This document shows, one piece after another, positions 8,590 through 17,511 of a DNA stretch of 64,000 nt. The notes under the pieces are model-generated. The model saw only the letters and a list, made by a program, of their open reading frames with translations, had not been told where the DNA came from and did not search any database. The translations under genes were made by a program, and so were the position numbers. Source of the DNA: Sphingomonadales bacterium (GTDB lineage Bacteria; Pseudomonadota; Alphaproteobacteria; Sphingomonadales; Sphingomonadaceae); assembly GCA_016714795.1 (NCBI GenBank), contig JADKCA010000001.1, forward strand, positions 372,001-436,000, given 5' to 3'. Numbering within the stretch: position 1 is the first letter of the stretch; each line of letters opens with the position of its first letter.

Positions 8590-9774
8590 TCAAGAGCACA
8601 GAGAAAACCGATCCAGCCCGGCCCGCAAGTCCGCGATCAGATCCGCCACATCCTCCAGCCCGATCTGCAACCGCACCACCGGCCCTTCGGCCTGCCAGCG
8701 CGTTGCCGTGCGATATTGTGCGGGATCGACGGGCAAAGCGAGGCTCTCAAAGCCGCCCCAGCTATAGCCAATGCCGAAATGCTCCAGCCCGTCGATCAGG
8801 GTGGCGCGGGCGGCCTCCTTTCCACCGTTCAGAATGAAGCTGAACAGGCCGCTGGAGCCCGTAAAATCGCGTGTCCAGTTCTCATGGCCGGGGCAGGAGG
8901 GCAGGGCTGGATGGAGCACACGCGCCACTTCGGGTTGGTCCTCCAGCCAGCGGGCGATCTCCAGTGCGCTCGCCTGATGCTGGCGCAAGCGCACTTCCAT
9001 CGTCCGCAGGCCCCTCAACGCGAGCCAGGCGTCATCGGGAGAGAGATATTGCCCCAGCCGCTGTGCGGTGTCGCGCAGAGCCGGGTATGTGGCGGCATTG
9101 GCCGTGACCGCGCCCGCCATCCCGTCGCTGTGGCCCACGACATATTTGGTGAGCGCGACAATGGAGAGGTCTACGCCCAGCGAAAGCGGCTGGAAGAAGA
9201 GCGAAGTGGCCCAGGTGTTGTCAATCAGCGTCGTCACCCCGCGGGCCTTGGCAGCGGCCACGATGGCAGGCACATCCTGCACTTCAAAGGTGAGGCTGCC
9301 CGGCGCTTCCATGAAGATGGTGCGCGTGTTGGGCTGGATCAGCGCGGCAATCCCTGCGCCGATCAGCGGATCATAAAAGGTCGTTTCCACCCCCCAGTCC
9401 GCCAGCAGGCCGGTGCACATGGATCGGCTGGGGTCATAGGCGCTATCCACCATCAGCAGATGATCGCCGGGCTTGAGCACAGACATCAGCGCGCCCGCCA
9501 CCGCCGCCACGCCGGAGGGGTAGAGCATCGTGCCTGCGGCTTCCGGCTCCAGCTCGGTCAGTGCCTCGGCCAGCGCCCATTGCGTCGGCGTGCCGCGCCG
9601 TCCGTAAAACCAATGGCCATCCGCATTGGATTTCGGCCCTTGCCGCAAATCGGCGACGCTGTCATACAGGATGGTGGACGCCCGCCAGACCGGGGTGTTG
9701 ACCACCGGCCCTGTCCATTCCGGGCGGCGACCCGCAGTTGTGACGCGAGTGGCGGGCTTCTTGTCTGTGCTCAT
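8590..9774 (-). CDS. metC: Cystathionine beta-lyase (Cys/Met metabolism PLP enzyme)
   Basis: A 394-residue PLP-dependent enzyme of the Cys/Met metabolism family. The internal-aldimine lysine is K210 in SIVALTKYVVGHSDG, and the PLP-facing DNTWAT motif is at 185-190. YGRRGTPT near residue 58 is the phosphate-binding region contributed across the dimer. The overall pattern fits cystathionine beta-lyase (cleaving cystathionine to homocysteine, pyruvate and ammonia) better than gamma-synthase, but substrate assignment within this family is uncertain. It stands alone between a hairpin repeat and the GGDEF/EAL gene, transcribed on the minus strand. Confidence 0.88.
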   Translation of the reverse strand: MSTDKKPATRVTTAGRRPEWTGPVVNTPVWRASTILYDSVADLRQGPKSNADGHWFYGRRGTPTQWALAEALTELEPEAAGTMLYPSGVAAVAGALMSVLKPGDHLLMVDSAYDPSRSMCTGLLADWGVETTFYDPLIGAGIAALIQPNTRTIFMEAPGSLTFEVQDVPAIVAAAKARGVTTLIDNTWATSLFFQPLSLGVDLSIVALTKYVVGHSDGMAGAVTANAATYPALRDTAQRLGQYLSPDDAWLALRGLRTMEVRLRQHQASALEIARWLEDQPEVARVLHPALPSCPGHENWTRDFTGSSGLFSFILNGGKEAARATLIDGLEHFGIGYSWGGFESLALPVDPAQYRTATRWQAEGPVVRLQIGLEDVADLIADLRAGLDRFSLCS

Positions 9775-9831
9775 GCGCCGGTCATAGCGGCGGCAGGCCG
9801 GTTCGGGAACCGTTTTGGCCTGAATCCGGCC

Positions 9832-12516
9832 CTACCAGGTGCGGCGCAGGCTGTTGCGCAGTTCGTGGATGCTGAGATGGTCCAGCCCGGCCTTTTTGCG
9901 CGCCGCGTCCCAGCTGCCATAGAAACTGTTATAGGGTTTGCGGGTGCGGGGGTTGACGATCACCGTCGGGCACTCATCCCAGCGCGGCAATTGCTTGATC
10001 ACGTCCAGCACATTGGCCGTGATCGGAATCTGCCGTGCGGGCACATTGCCAGATTTGTGCACCGTCCAGAGTCGGGTCAGCAGGTCTACATCCTCCCACT
10101 GCGCGGCCATCAGCTCATGCAGGCGGATGCCCGTGAGCACGACCAGCGCAATGATATATTTGAGCTGGGTGTTGTGGCTCGATTCAACGGCATTTTTGAG
10201 GCGTTCCCAGTCATCGTTGGAGAGTTGCTGATCTCCTGGGCGGCCCGAATTGAGCAACATCATGTTCTGCAACGGATTGGAAGCGGCAAAGGCCTGTTTT
10301 ACCCGGTCGTGCGCACCGTCGGACCCGAAGTCGGCGCGTCCGAAAGCGGAGTCCGGCATGGCAAGGCCAAGTGAACCGGCCAACGCCTCTATCGTGACGG
10401 AATTCGATGCGTCCCATGTCCGGGATGCACCGAGATGGTCCGAAGTCGAAAGCCCCATCCGCGACAGGACATAGGGCGAAATGCGGCGGTTGGTGCACAG
10501 GCCGCCCGCTCCGTCTCCCACCAGCGGCTGTGCAAATTCGATGCCGTGGCCGCGCTTCTGAAGGCGGCGGACGACAGCGGTTTCAAATTGGCCATCGCCC
10601 AGATCGAGCACAAGCACCGATCCGATGGGCACGTCTACCAAGCCTTCGACGAACGCACCCGATTCGGAGAGGTTGCGCACGACAATCGAGTGATAATAAT
10701 TGCCGACAATCGCGCCAGCCCGGCGGAACATCGCACGGCGGTCGCTGCGCTGCTTGGGAGGCCCGGTGGGGACCAGCGTCCACACGCCCTGATTCAGCTG
10801 CTCGGACAGATCGTCATTGGGAATGGGCCTGCTGTAGACATAGCCCTGAATATGGCTGACGCCGAGCTCTCGGATCAGATCCAGCTGGTCGAGCGTTTCA
10901 ATGCCTTCCGCCGTTGTCTCCATGTCGAGCGCGCCTGCCAGCGCCACAATGGCGGCGATGATGGCACCATTTCGTGATCCGGGAAGGGTGGCCCCGCGCA
11001 CGAAGCTCTGGTCGATCTTGATCTTGTCGAACGGCGCGGTCTTCAGATAGCCGAGCGACGAATAGCCGGTGCCGAAATCATCCAGCGCCAGCCGGATGCC
11101 CAGATCCTTCAGGTTGGAGAACATCGCATCGGTGGCCGCCGATTCGTTGAGAAACACGCCCTCGGTCAGCTCCAGCTCCAGCCGACTGGGCGGCAAGCCT
11201 GAATTGGCAAGCGCCGACACGACAAGCGCGGGAAGCGCCTCGTTCGCAAACTGGATGGGAGAGAGATTGACCGCGACGCGGATGTCACCCGGCCATTGAG
11301 CCGCGTCTTCGCACGCCCGGCGCAACACCCATTCGCCCAAGGGCTCGATCAGATTGGCCTCTTCCGCAATGGGCACGAACTGGCCGGGCGAAATCGGCCC
11401 GCGCACCGGATGATGCCAGCGGACCAGCGCTTCGACGCCGGTCACGCAGCTGGTGCTGGTGCTGACCTGAGGCTGGTAATAGACTTTCAGCCCGCCTGTG
11501 CTCAGGGCATCGCGCAGATCATTTTCCAGAACGCGCCGGTCTTCAGCCACTTCGAGCAGGCTGGAGGAGAAGAAGCGGAAGCAGCCCCGCCCATTGGCCT
11601 TGGCTTCATAAAGCGCAAGATCTGCATTGCGCACCAGATCTTCGCTGGTGCGGCCGTCATACGGCGCCACCGCAATGCCGACCGACGCGCCGATCACGCA
11701 GCGACTGCCTTCGATCATATAGGGTTGAGACAGGCTTTCGATGATGCTTTCTGCCAGGCTGCCCAATGTGCCGCGATCATCGGTGGCGGGCAGGATGACC
11801 TGAAATTCGTCTCCGCCCAGGCGGAAGATTTTTTCCTTTTCGCCGATGATCTTGAACAGACGGCTCGCAACGCTCTTCAACAGGGCGTCGCCCGCCGGGT
11901 GGCCGAGCGAATCATTGACCTGCTTGAAGCGATCGAGATCGATCAGCATCACCGTGCACGCCCCGCCGGGATGATCGACGCGTGACAGGCTGGCAGCCAG
12001 ATATTGCGTCATGTTCAACCGGTTGGGCAGACCGGTCAGCGTGTCGAACAGGGCGAGTTGGCTTGCGGAATGCGAACTTTGCAGCTGCTCCGTCACGTCG
12101 ATGCTATAGCCGCGATAGCCCTGAAATTCATTCGCGCCACTGAAGCAGGGGCGGCCCGACACTTCCCACCAATGCGGGTCGGCGCTGTGAACGCTCTTCA
12201 GCACGAACTTGTCGAACGCAATCTGGCGCCCCAGCACAAAGGGCAGGCGATCGCGCACATCGCGGTCGTCGGCTGTCACGAACAGATCGACAATGGGCGT
12301 GCCGATCAGGGCATCCTGCGCCAAGCCAAACAGGTTGGAGACGATGTCGGAAATATAGGTCAGACGCCCGTCGGCATTGGTCGCCCAGAACCAGCCGCGT
12401 CCCGATTCCTCGAAGTTCCGCAGCAAGAGATTCGCCTCGGCGGGCGGATTGCGCCGCTCGACGATGGCTCCCTCTTGTGCTTGCGGGAAGAAGTTGAGGA
12501 ATGGCCGGCGTGCCAT
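9832..12516 (-). CDS. PAS-GGDEF-EAL-PilZ protein with C-terminal truncated tyrosine-recombinase-like domain
   Basis: An 894-residue cytoplasmic signalling protein. In order: a PAS domain (about 30-145), a GGDEF diguanylate cyclase domain with intact RLGGDEF (232-238), and an EAL phosphodiesterase domain with EAL at 362-364, NLSP at 417-420 and DDFGTGYSS at 479-487. A PilZ-like c-di-GMP-binding domain follows (about 588-668, with RSDRR and RNLSESGAFV). After a linker, about residues 735-894 read as a phage-integrase catalytic domain: LTGIRLHEL gives the first arginine (about R798), VHKSG the lysine (about K821), HELRN the H-x-x-R pair (about H884, R887). The protein stops seven residues later, before the usual second His/Trp and the tyrosine nucleophile, so strand transfer is not expected. 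A broken paralogue without this tail is at 26-28.7 kb. Confidence 0.88.
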   Translation of the reverse strand: MARRPFLNFFPQAQEGAIVERRNPPAEANLLLRNFEESGRGWFWATNADGRLTYISDIVSNLFGLAQDALIGTPIVDLFVTADDRDVRDRLPFVLGRQIAFDKFVLKSVHSADPHWWEVSGRPCFSGANEFQGYRGYSIDVTEQLQSSHSASQLALFDTLTGLPNRLNMTQYLAASLSRVDHPGGACTVMLIDLDRFKQVNDSLGHPAGDALLKSVASRLFKIIGEKEKIFRLGGDEFQVILPATDDRGTLGSLAESIIESLSQPYMIEGSRCVIGASVGIAVAPYDGRTSEDLVRNADLALYEAKANGRGCFRFFSSSLLEVAEDRRVLENDLRDALSTGGLKVYYQPQVSTSTSCVTGVEALVRWHHPVRGPISPGQFVPIAEEANLIEPLGEWVLRRACEDAAQWPGDIRVAVNLSPIQFANEALPALVVSALANSGLPPSRLELELTEGVFLNESAATDAMFSNLKDLGIRLALDDFGTGYSSLGYLKTAPFDKIKIDQSFVRGATLPGSRNGAIIAAIVALAGALDMETTAEGIETLDQLDLIRELGVSHIQGYVYSRPIPNDDLSEQLNQGVWTLVPTGPPKQRSDRRAMFRRAGAIVGNYYHSIVVRNLSESGAFVEGLVDVPIGSVLVLDLGDGQFETAVVRRLQKRGHGIEFAQPLVGDGAGGLCTNRRISPYVLSRMGLSTSDHLGASRTWDASNSVTIEALAGSLGLAMPDSAFGRADFGSDGAHDRVKQAFAASNPLQNMMLLNSGRPGDQQLSNDDWERLKNAVESSHNTQLKYIIALVVLTGIRLHELMAAQWEDVDLLTRLWTVHKSGNVPARQIPITANVLDVIKQLPRWDECPTVIVNPRTRKPYNSFYGSWDAARKKAGLDHLSIHELRNSLRRTW

Positions 12517-12692
12517 GAAATCCCAGTGTTTTGAATGCGTTGGTTGCGGTCTCGCGCTCGGGCACCGGCGGTCCGGATTCTCTGTGCTTGATCAATGCCT
12601 TACTCTCGTGCCGTTTCCGAACAGTAAACGCGGGGCACATCATTCTGCTTTGGCCCCTTCCGCAGGGCGGCAAGCGGGATTAGGGAAGGGGC

Positions 12693-13139
12693 ATGACACG
12701 CACCCATCTTGGCCAGACCAGCACGCTGCCCGCTTCGCCCGATGCAGCAGTGCTGGATTATCCGCCCAATCCGCGCAGCGGCGCGCTCTATATGGCGCGT
12801 TTTTCAGTGCCGGAATTCACCTCGCTCTGCCCGGTGACGGGGCAGCCTGATTTCGCACATCTGGTGATCGACTATGTGCCCGACGCCACCATTGTCGAAT
12901 CAAAGTCGCTCAAGCTGTTCCTCGGAAGCTTTCGCAACCATGCCGCGTTTCACGAGGATTGCACGGTGGGCATTGGCCAGCGGCTGTTTGCGGAAATGAA
13001 GCCGCACTGGCTGAGGATCGGCGGATATTGGTATCCGCGCGGGGGCATTCCCATCGACGTGTTCTGGCAATCCGGCCCGCCGCCCGAAGGCGTGTGGGTG
13101 CCGGATCAGGGCGTGCCCGGCTATCGCGGCCGCGGCTAG
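12693..13139 (+). CDS. queF: NADPH-dependent preQ0 reductase (7-cyano-7-deazaguanine reductase)
   Basis: A 148-residue protein of the short (unimodular) QueF type. It reduces preQ0 to preQ1 in queuosine tRNA-modification synthesis. The catalytic cysteine is at about C46 in TSLCPVTGQPDF, with the aspartate D53 in the same motif. The characteristic ESKSLKLFLGSFRNH segment, which carries the substrate and NADPH residues, follows. The ATG at 12693 comes after an AAGGGG run. No preQ1 riboswitch-like element was seen in the 176-base upstream gap. It is convergent with the next gene, with only eight bases between the stops. Confidence 0.95.
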   Translation: MTRTHLGQTSTLPASPDAAVLDYPPNPRSGALYMARFSVPEFTSLCPVTGQPDFAHLVIDYVPDATIVESKSLKLFLGSFRNHAAFHEDCTVGIGQRLFAEMKPHWLRIGGYWYPRGGIPIDVFWQSGPPPEGVWVPDQGVPGYRGRG

Positions 13140-13147
13140 GGCGCTGC

Positions 13148-14776
13148 CTATTGCCCTGCGCGGCTCTTGTCGCGGAGGATGCGGAATTCGGCCTTGGGAT
13201 ACCAGTTGGGCCAGCCCGTGCCATCTGCCAGTTCGCGCCCGATCTGCCAGTTGAGCGTCAGATCCTCCAGTGCGCCGTCCCAGTTCCAGTCTGCGCGATA
13301 TTCATCCTGCGGCTTGTGGTAACGGTTGACGGTATAGTCCTCCGCTGCCGCGCGCCCGGCTGCTGTGCCGCCTGCCACAAGGTCTTCGCCTGAATCGAAA
13401 TAGATCATCGGCACGCCCTGTTTGGCGAGGCTGAAATGGTCCGAGCGGTAGAAAAAGCCCTTTTCCGGCGCGGATTCGGGCATGATCGAGCGGCTTTGCG
13501 CGGCGACATGCCGGGCGAGGATCGGTTCCAGTTCGGATTTGCCTGCACCGATGACGGTCACATCGCGTGTCCGTCCGTTGGTGTTGAGGCCGTCCATATT
13601 GATCCCCGCCACCGTTCTGGCATGGGGGTAAACCGGATTGGTGCCATACCAGGCAGAGCCCAGCAGTCCGGACTCTTCGCCCGTCACCGCAAGGAACAGG
13701 ATCGACCGGTCCGGCGCTCCCGCCTTGGCATGGGCTTCTGCCAAGGCCACCAGTCCGGCCACGCCGCTGGCATTGTCGATCGCGCCATTGCAGATGTCAT
13801 CGCCGTTCACGGCCTCGCAGCGGCCCAGATGGTCCCAATGCGCCGAATAGAGCACATATTCATCGGGCCGCGTCTTGCCGGGCAGGATGCCGATGACATT
13901 GCTGCTTTGCTGGCGGCGGATGGTGCTGGAGAAGCCCAGATTGGCCTTCACGCCCAGCGGCACGGCTTTGAACCCTTTCTTGCGCGCGGCGGTCATCAGG
14001 TGGGGCAGGGATTTGCCAGATGCAGCCATCAGCCGGGTTGCGGCGTCACCGGTGATCCAGCCATTGGCCTGCGTGGCGTCGACTGGCTTGTCGCCGGGGT
14101 CAAGGCTCAGTTGCGGCCCGGTCCAGCTGGAGACGACAACGCTCCAGGGATAGGCTGCCGGGTAGGTATCATGGATGATGAAGGCCGCCGCCGCGCCCTG
14201 CCGCGCCGCTTCCTCGAACTTGTAGGTCCAGCGGCCATAATAGGTCATGGCGCGGCCTTCGAACGGGCCTTTCAGATCCTTGGCGTCATAATCGGGATCA
14301 TTCACCAGGATGATGACGGTCTTTCCCTTCACATCCACGCCCTTATAGTCATTCCAGCCGCGTTCGGGCGCGTTGATGCCATAGCCGACGAACACCACAT
14401 CGCTGTTTGCAATCCGGGTTTCGGGCACAACCCGGTAGGATGTGGCCACCATGTCGGTCTTGTAGGCGAAGGACAGGGGCTGTGCGCCGCCGGATATGTC
14501 CAGATGCATGGCCGAATCGGCGTTCAGCTCCACCATCGGCACCTTCTGGAACCAGTCGCCCTTGTTGCCGGGCTTGATCCCCGCCGCGGAAAGCCGTCCG
14601 GCGATATAGCCGATGGTCAGCCCCTCAGCAGGCGTGGTCGGCGCGCGACCCTCGAACGTGTCGGAGGAGAGCGTTTGCGTGACCTCTTTCAGCGTATCGA
14701 CCGAAATCGCCGGAGATTGCGCGGCAAGCGGGGCGGAAATGGCCAGCAAGGCCGGCAACAGGATTGGACGACGCAC
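13148..14776 (-). CDS. M28 family metallopeptidase (exported aminopeptidase)
   Basis: A 542-residue secreted zinc peptidase. It begins with a GTG (RBS AAAGGGG) and a signal peptide ending at about APLAAQ. A PA-like insertion occupies the middle (about 130-230, GYGINAPERGWNDYKGVDVKG and following). The M28 catalytic core starts near residue 295: AHWDHLGRC supplies the first zinc histidine, NGAIDNASGVAG the bridging aspartate, and VTGEESGLLG the glutamates. It probably trims peptides in the periplasm or outside the cell. The neighbouring genes give no further hint of substrate. Confidence 0.9.
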   Translation of the reverse strand: MRRPILLPALLAISAPLAAQSPAISVDTLKEVTQTLSSDTFEGRAPTTPAEGLTIGYIAGRLSAAGIKPGNKGDWFQKVPMVELNADSAMHLDISGGAQPLSFAYKTDMVATSYRVVPETRIANSDVVFVGYGINAPERGWNDYKGVDVKGKTVIILVNDPDYDAKDLKGPFEGRAMTYYGRWTYKFEEAARQGAAAAFIIHDTYPAAYPWSVVVSSWTGPQLSLDPGDKPVDATQANGWITGDAATRLMAASGKSLPHLMTAARKKGFKAVPLGVKANLGFSSTIRRQQSSNVIGILPGKTRPDEYVLYSAHWDHLGRCEAVNGDDICNGAIDNASGVAGLVALAEAHAKAGAPDRSILFLAVTGEESGLLGSAWYGTNPVYPHARTVAGINMDGLNTNGRTRDVTVIGAGKSELEPILARHVAAQSRSIMPESAPEKGFFYRSDHFSLAKQGVPMIYFDSGEDLVAGGTAAGRAAAEDYTVNRYHKPQDEYRADWNWDGALEDLTLNWQIGRELADGTGWPNWYPKAEFRILRDKSRAGQ

Positions 14777-14848
14777 GATAAACGGCCCCTTTCAGGTGAA
14801 GAGGCTGGCATTGTGACAAAGCCGGGGCCATGCGGCAAGCGGCAGCCT

Positions 14849-16156
14849 TCAGAGCGAAGGCTGATCCCGCCAGGCGCCGCGCGTATCGAGCACGGTCTTG
14901 CCTGCCCGTGCAGAGAGCGGCACCGCCTTGAACGCGTCATGATCAACCAGCAGCATCAGCATGTCTGCGTTTGCCAGCGCCTCATCGATTGTCACGAGCG
15001 TCGCGCCGGTGCCGTCAAAGGCGGCGGGCAGGGCCTCTGCATAGGGCTCCACAATAGTGATGCGGTCCCCAAAGCGATGGGCGAGCTGTTCGGCAATCTC
15101 CAGTGCAGGGCTTTCGCGGAAATCGTCGATATTGGGTTTGAAGGCGAGCCCGAGACAGGCGATGCGCGCATCTGGCCGGGCCTCGATCAGAGCCGCAGCC
15201 TTTGCGATCACATGGCGCGTCTTGGCGAGGTTCACTTCGCGCGCGGTGCGGATCAGATTGGCATTTTTGGGATCGCCATGCACGATGAACCACGGGTCCA
15301 CCGCGATGCAGTGCCCGCCCACGCCGGGGCCGGGGGAGAGGATGTTGACGCGCGGATGGCGGTTGGCCAGCGCGATCACTTCCCATATATTGACCTTCAT
15401 CGTTTCCGCCACCAGCGACAATTCGTTGGCGAAAGCGATGTTCACATCACGGAAGCTGTTTTCGACCAGCTTGACCATCTCGGCAGACCGCGCCGTGGTT
15501 TCGATGCACTCTCCCTTGACGAACTGGCGGTAGAAAATGGCCGCCTTGTGCGCACAGGCCGGGGTGATGCCGCCGATGCAGCGGTCATTTTCGATCAGTT
15601 CCACCAGAATGCGGCCCGGCAGAACGCGCTCGGGGCAATAGGCGACCGACACGTCTGGTTCCTCGCCATCATGGCCCGCAATGCCCAGATCGGGCCGTGC
15701 TTCGGCAAACAGCGCGCAGATCGCGTCGGTCGTGCCCACCGGAGAGGTGGATTCCAGAATGACGAGATTGCCCTTTTCCAGCACGGGCGCAATCGAGGCT
15801 GCGGCCTTCAGCACATAGTCAATGTCGGGCGCGTTATTCTCCCGGATCGGAGTCGGTACGGCAATCACGAACACATCTGCGGGCGTCACGCGTGTCGAGG
15901 CGTGGAGATGGCCCTGCGTCACAACCTCCTGCACCAGTTCATCCAGGTCATTCTCTTCGATATGGACCTGACCCTTGTTGATTGTGTCCACAATATGCTG
16001 ACTGACATCCATACCGGTGACGGCGCACCCGGTGCGCGCCATCATCGCGGCGGTGGGCAGGCCGATATAGCCCAATCCGATCACGGTGATGCGCTGGCTG
16101 GTTTCAGCATAGGACAGCGGCAGGCCTTTGAAAGGGCGGGTTGTTTCAGCGTTCAC
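14849..16156 (-). CDS. wecC: UDP-N-acetyl-D-mannosamine dehydrogenase
   Basis: A 435-residue nucleotide-sugar dehydrogenase that oxidises UDP-ManNAc to UDP-ManNAcA. The Rossmann nucleotide motif is ITVIGLGYIGLPTAAMMA near the N-terminus. The central domain has FRDVNIAFANELSL and NILSPGPGVGGHCIAVDPWF, which contains the catalytic cysteine (GGHC). The GTG at 16156 is preceded by AAGGA at a good distance and overlaps the wecB stop; a TTG at 16174 gives a longer frame but is less likely. Together with wecB it makes UDP-ManNAcA for a surface polysaccharide. Confidence 0.93.
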   Translation of the reverse strand: MNAETTRPFKGLPLSYAETSQRITVIGLGYIGLPTAAMMARTGCAVTGMDVSQHIVDTINKGQVHIEENDLDELVQEVVTQGHLHASTRVTPADVFVIAVPTPIRENNAPDIDYVLKAAASIAPVLEKGNLVILESTSPVGTTDAICALFAEARPDLGIAGHDGEEPDVSVAYCPERVLPGRILVELIENDRCIGGITPACAHKAAIFYRQFVKGECIETTARSAEMVKLVENSFRDVNIAFANELSLVAETMKVNIWEVIALANRHPRVNILSPGPGVGGHCIAVDPWFIVHGDPKNANLIRTAREVNLAKTRHVIAKAAALIEARPDARIACLGLAFKPNIDDFRESPALEIAEQLAHRFGDRITIVEPYAEALPAAFDGTGATLVTIDEALANADMLMLLVDHDAFKAVPLSARAGKTVLDTRGAWRDQPSL

Positions 16157-17285
16157 CGGCGATAATCCTTGCAATTTTCAGGGCGGCGGTTCCGTCTCCG
16201 AACGGATTGTGCGCGCGCGCCATGGCTTGGTAGGCCTGCCGGTCATCCAGCAGGGAAAAGACGTTTGCGACGATGCGATCCGCCGACGTGCCGACCAGAC
16301 GGGCGGTCCCGGCCTCCAGACCTTCGGGCCGTTCGGTCGTTTCGCGCATCACGAGCACAGGCTTGCCCAGCGAGGGCGCTTCTTCCTGCACGCCGCCACT
16401 GTCTGTCAGCACCAGTTCGCACAGATCGAGCAGGCGGACGAAATTGGGATAATCGAGCGGATCGATCATATGGACATTGGGGCGGTGAGCCAGCCGTTTC
16501 TCCATCACGCCCCGCACATTGGGGTTGGGGTGGACGGGGAAGACCACTGCCACATCGTCGCGCGCGGAAATGGTGGCGATCGAATCGGCAATCGCTTCCA
16601 TGCCATCGCCAAAATTTTCGCGCCGGTGCGAGGTGACGGCCACGATGCGCTTGCCGGACAGTCTGGGCAGCAGCGGATCAAGCGCGATGGCCAGGCCGGG
16701 TTCATCGCTGATCCGCTGGCGCGTGGCGAGCAGCGCATCGATCACAGTGTTGCCAGTGATGTGAATGGTCGCCTCTGCCACATTTTCCGCGCGCAGTGCC
16801 TTCGCCGCGGTTTCGGTGGGGGCAAAATTGAGATCGGCAATGGCACCCGTGACCTTGCGGTTCACCTCTTCGGGCCATGGCTGGTAAATGTCTCCGCTGC
16901 GCAAACCCGCTTCGACATGGCCAACGGGAATCTTGCGGAAATAGGCGGCGAGCGTGGCCGCCATGGTGGTGAGTGTATCACCGTGCACAAGGATGCGGTG
17001 CGGCTGGATGGCGTCAAATGTCTTGCCAAGACCGAGCACCAGATTGGCGAGCAGTGCATCCAGCGACTGGTTGGGCTGCATCACGTTCAAATCAATGTCA
17101 GGCGTGATGCGGGCAATCTCCAGCACCTGATCCAGGATTTCGCGGTGCTGGGCGGTGACGCACACGAGTGTTTCCAGCGCAGGTTCCTGCCGGAGCGCGT
17201 GAACCACGGGAAACATCTTGATCGCCTCTGGTCGCGTGCCAAAGACGGTGACGATCCGGCGCCGTGAAGATGGGCTCTGCGTCAT
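16146..17285 (-). CDS. wecB: UDP-N-acetylglucosamine 2-epimerase (non-hydrolysing)
   Basis: A 379-residue enzyme that interconverts UDP-GlcNAc and UDP-ManNAc. It has the N-terminal TVFGTRPEAIKMFPVV, the central VHGDTLT, VGHVEAGLR and TSHRRENFG motifs, and DSGGVQEEAPSLGKPVLVMR near the C-terminus. The open frame extends to 17357, but the ATG at 17285 gives the usual length and N-terminus. It overlaps wecC by 11 bases, so the two are co-transcribed. A divergent polysaccharide-export gene lies 226 bases away, which fits a small exopolysaccharide or capsule precursor cluster. Confidence 0.94.
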   Translation of the reverse strand: MTQSPSSRRRIVTVFGTRPEAIKMFPVVHALRQEPALETLVCVTAQHREILDQVLEIARITPDIDLNVMQPNQSLDALLANLVLGLGKTFDAIQPHRILVHGDTLTTMAATLAAYFRKIPVGHVEAGLRSGDIYQPWPEEVNRKVTGAIADLNFAPTETAAKALRAENVAEATIHITGNTVIDALLATRQRISDEPGLAIALDPLLPRLSGKRIVAVTSHRRENFGDGMEAIADSIATISARDDVAVVFPVHPNPNVRGVMEKRLAHRPNVHMIDPLDYPNFVRLLDLCELVLTDSGGVQEEAPSLGKPVLVMRETTERPEGLEAGTARLVGTSADRIVANVFSLLDDRQAYQAMARAHNPFGDGTAALKIARIIAGER

Positions 17286-17511
17286 GACGGGCGTCAACAC
17301 TCCAACTGGCGGGCCGGTCTGGCCTGCATGCGTCCTTGGGCAGGCGTGTCCGACCATCGATCCACGCCTGTTCCCGCAGGCCTAACAGAGACGGGTTGAG
17401 GTCTGGTTAAGCTGATGATGACGCAATCTGCCCTTGGGCTTCGGCCTTGAGCTTGGCGGTGCGTGCGGTATGGATGCGCGGCGCGGCTTCTGCCGTGCGG
17501 AGACGGAATTG

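Noticed and set aside
9832..10314. Integrase-like region as evidence of a prophage or genomic island
   Set aside because: There is no other phage gene, tRNA, attachment repeat or composition shift around it, and the domain lacks the tyrosine; the fusion reading is better.
8716..10374. 552-residue open frame opposite metC and the recombinase-like tail
   Set aside because: It crosses two genes and an intergenic gap on the other strand and has no recognisable domain; treated as a shadow.
12517..12692. preQ1 riboswitch before queF
   Set aside because: No preQ1-type hairpin and A-rich tail pattern was visible in the gap.
13436..16165. 909-residue open frame opposite the M28 peptidase and wecC
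   Set aside because: High-GC antisense shadow: both minus-strand genes are convincing full-length families and the plus-strand translation has no domain and is rich in His, Arg and Gly as expected for such shadows.
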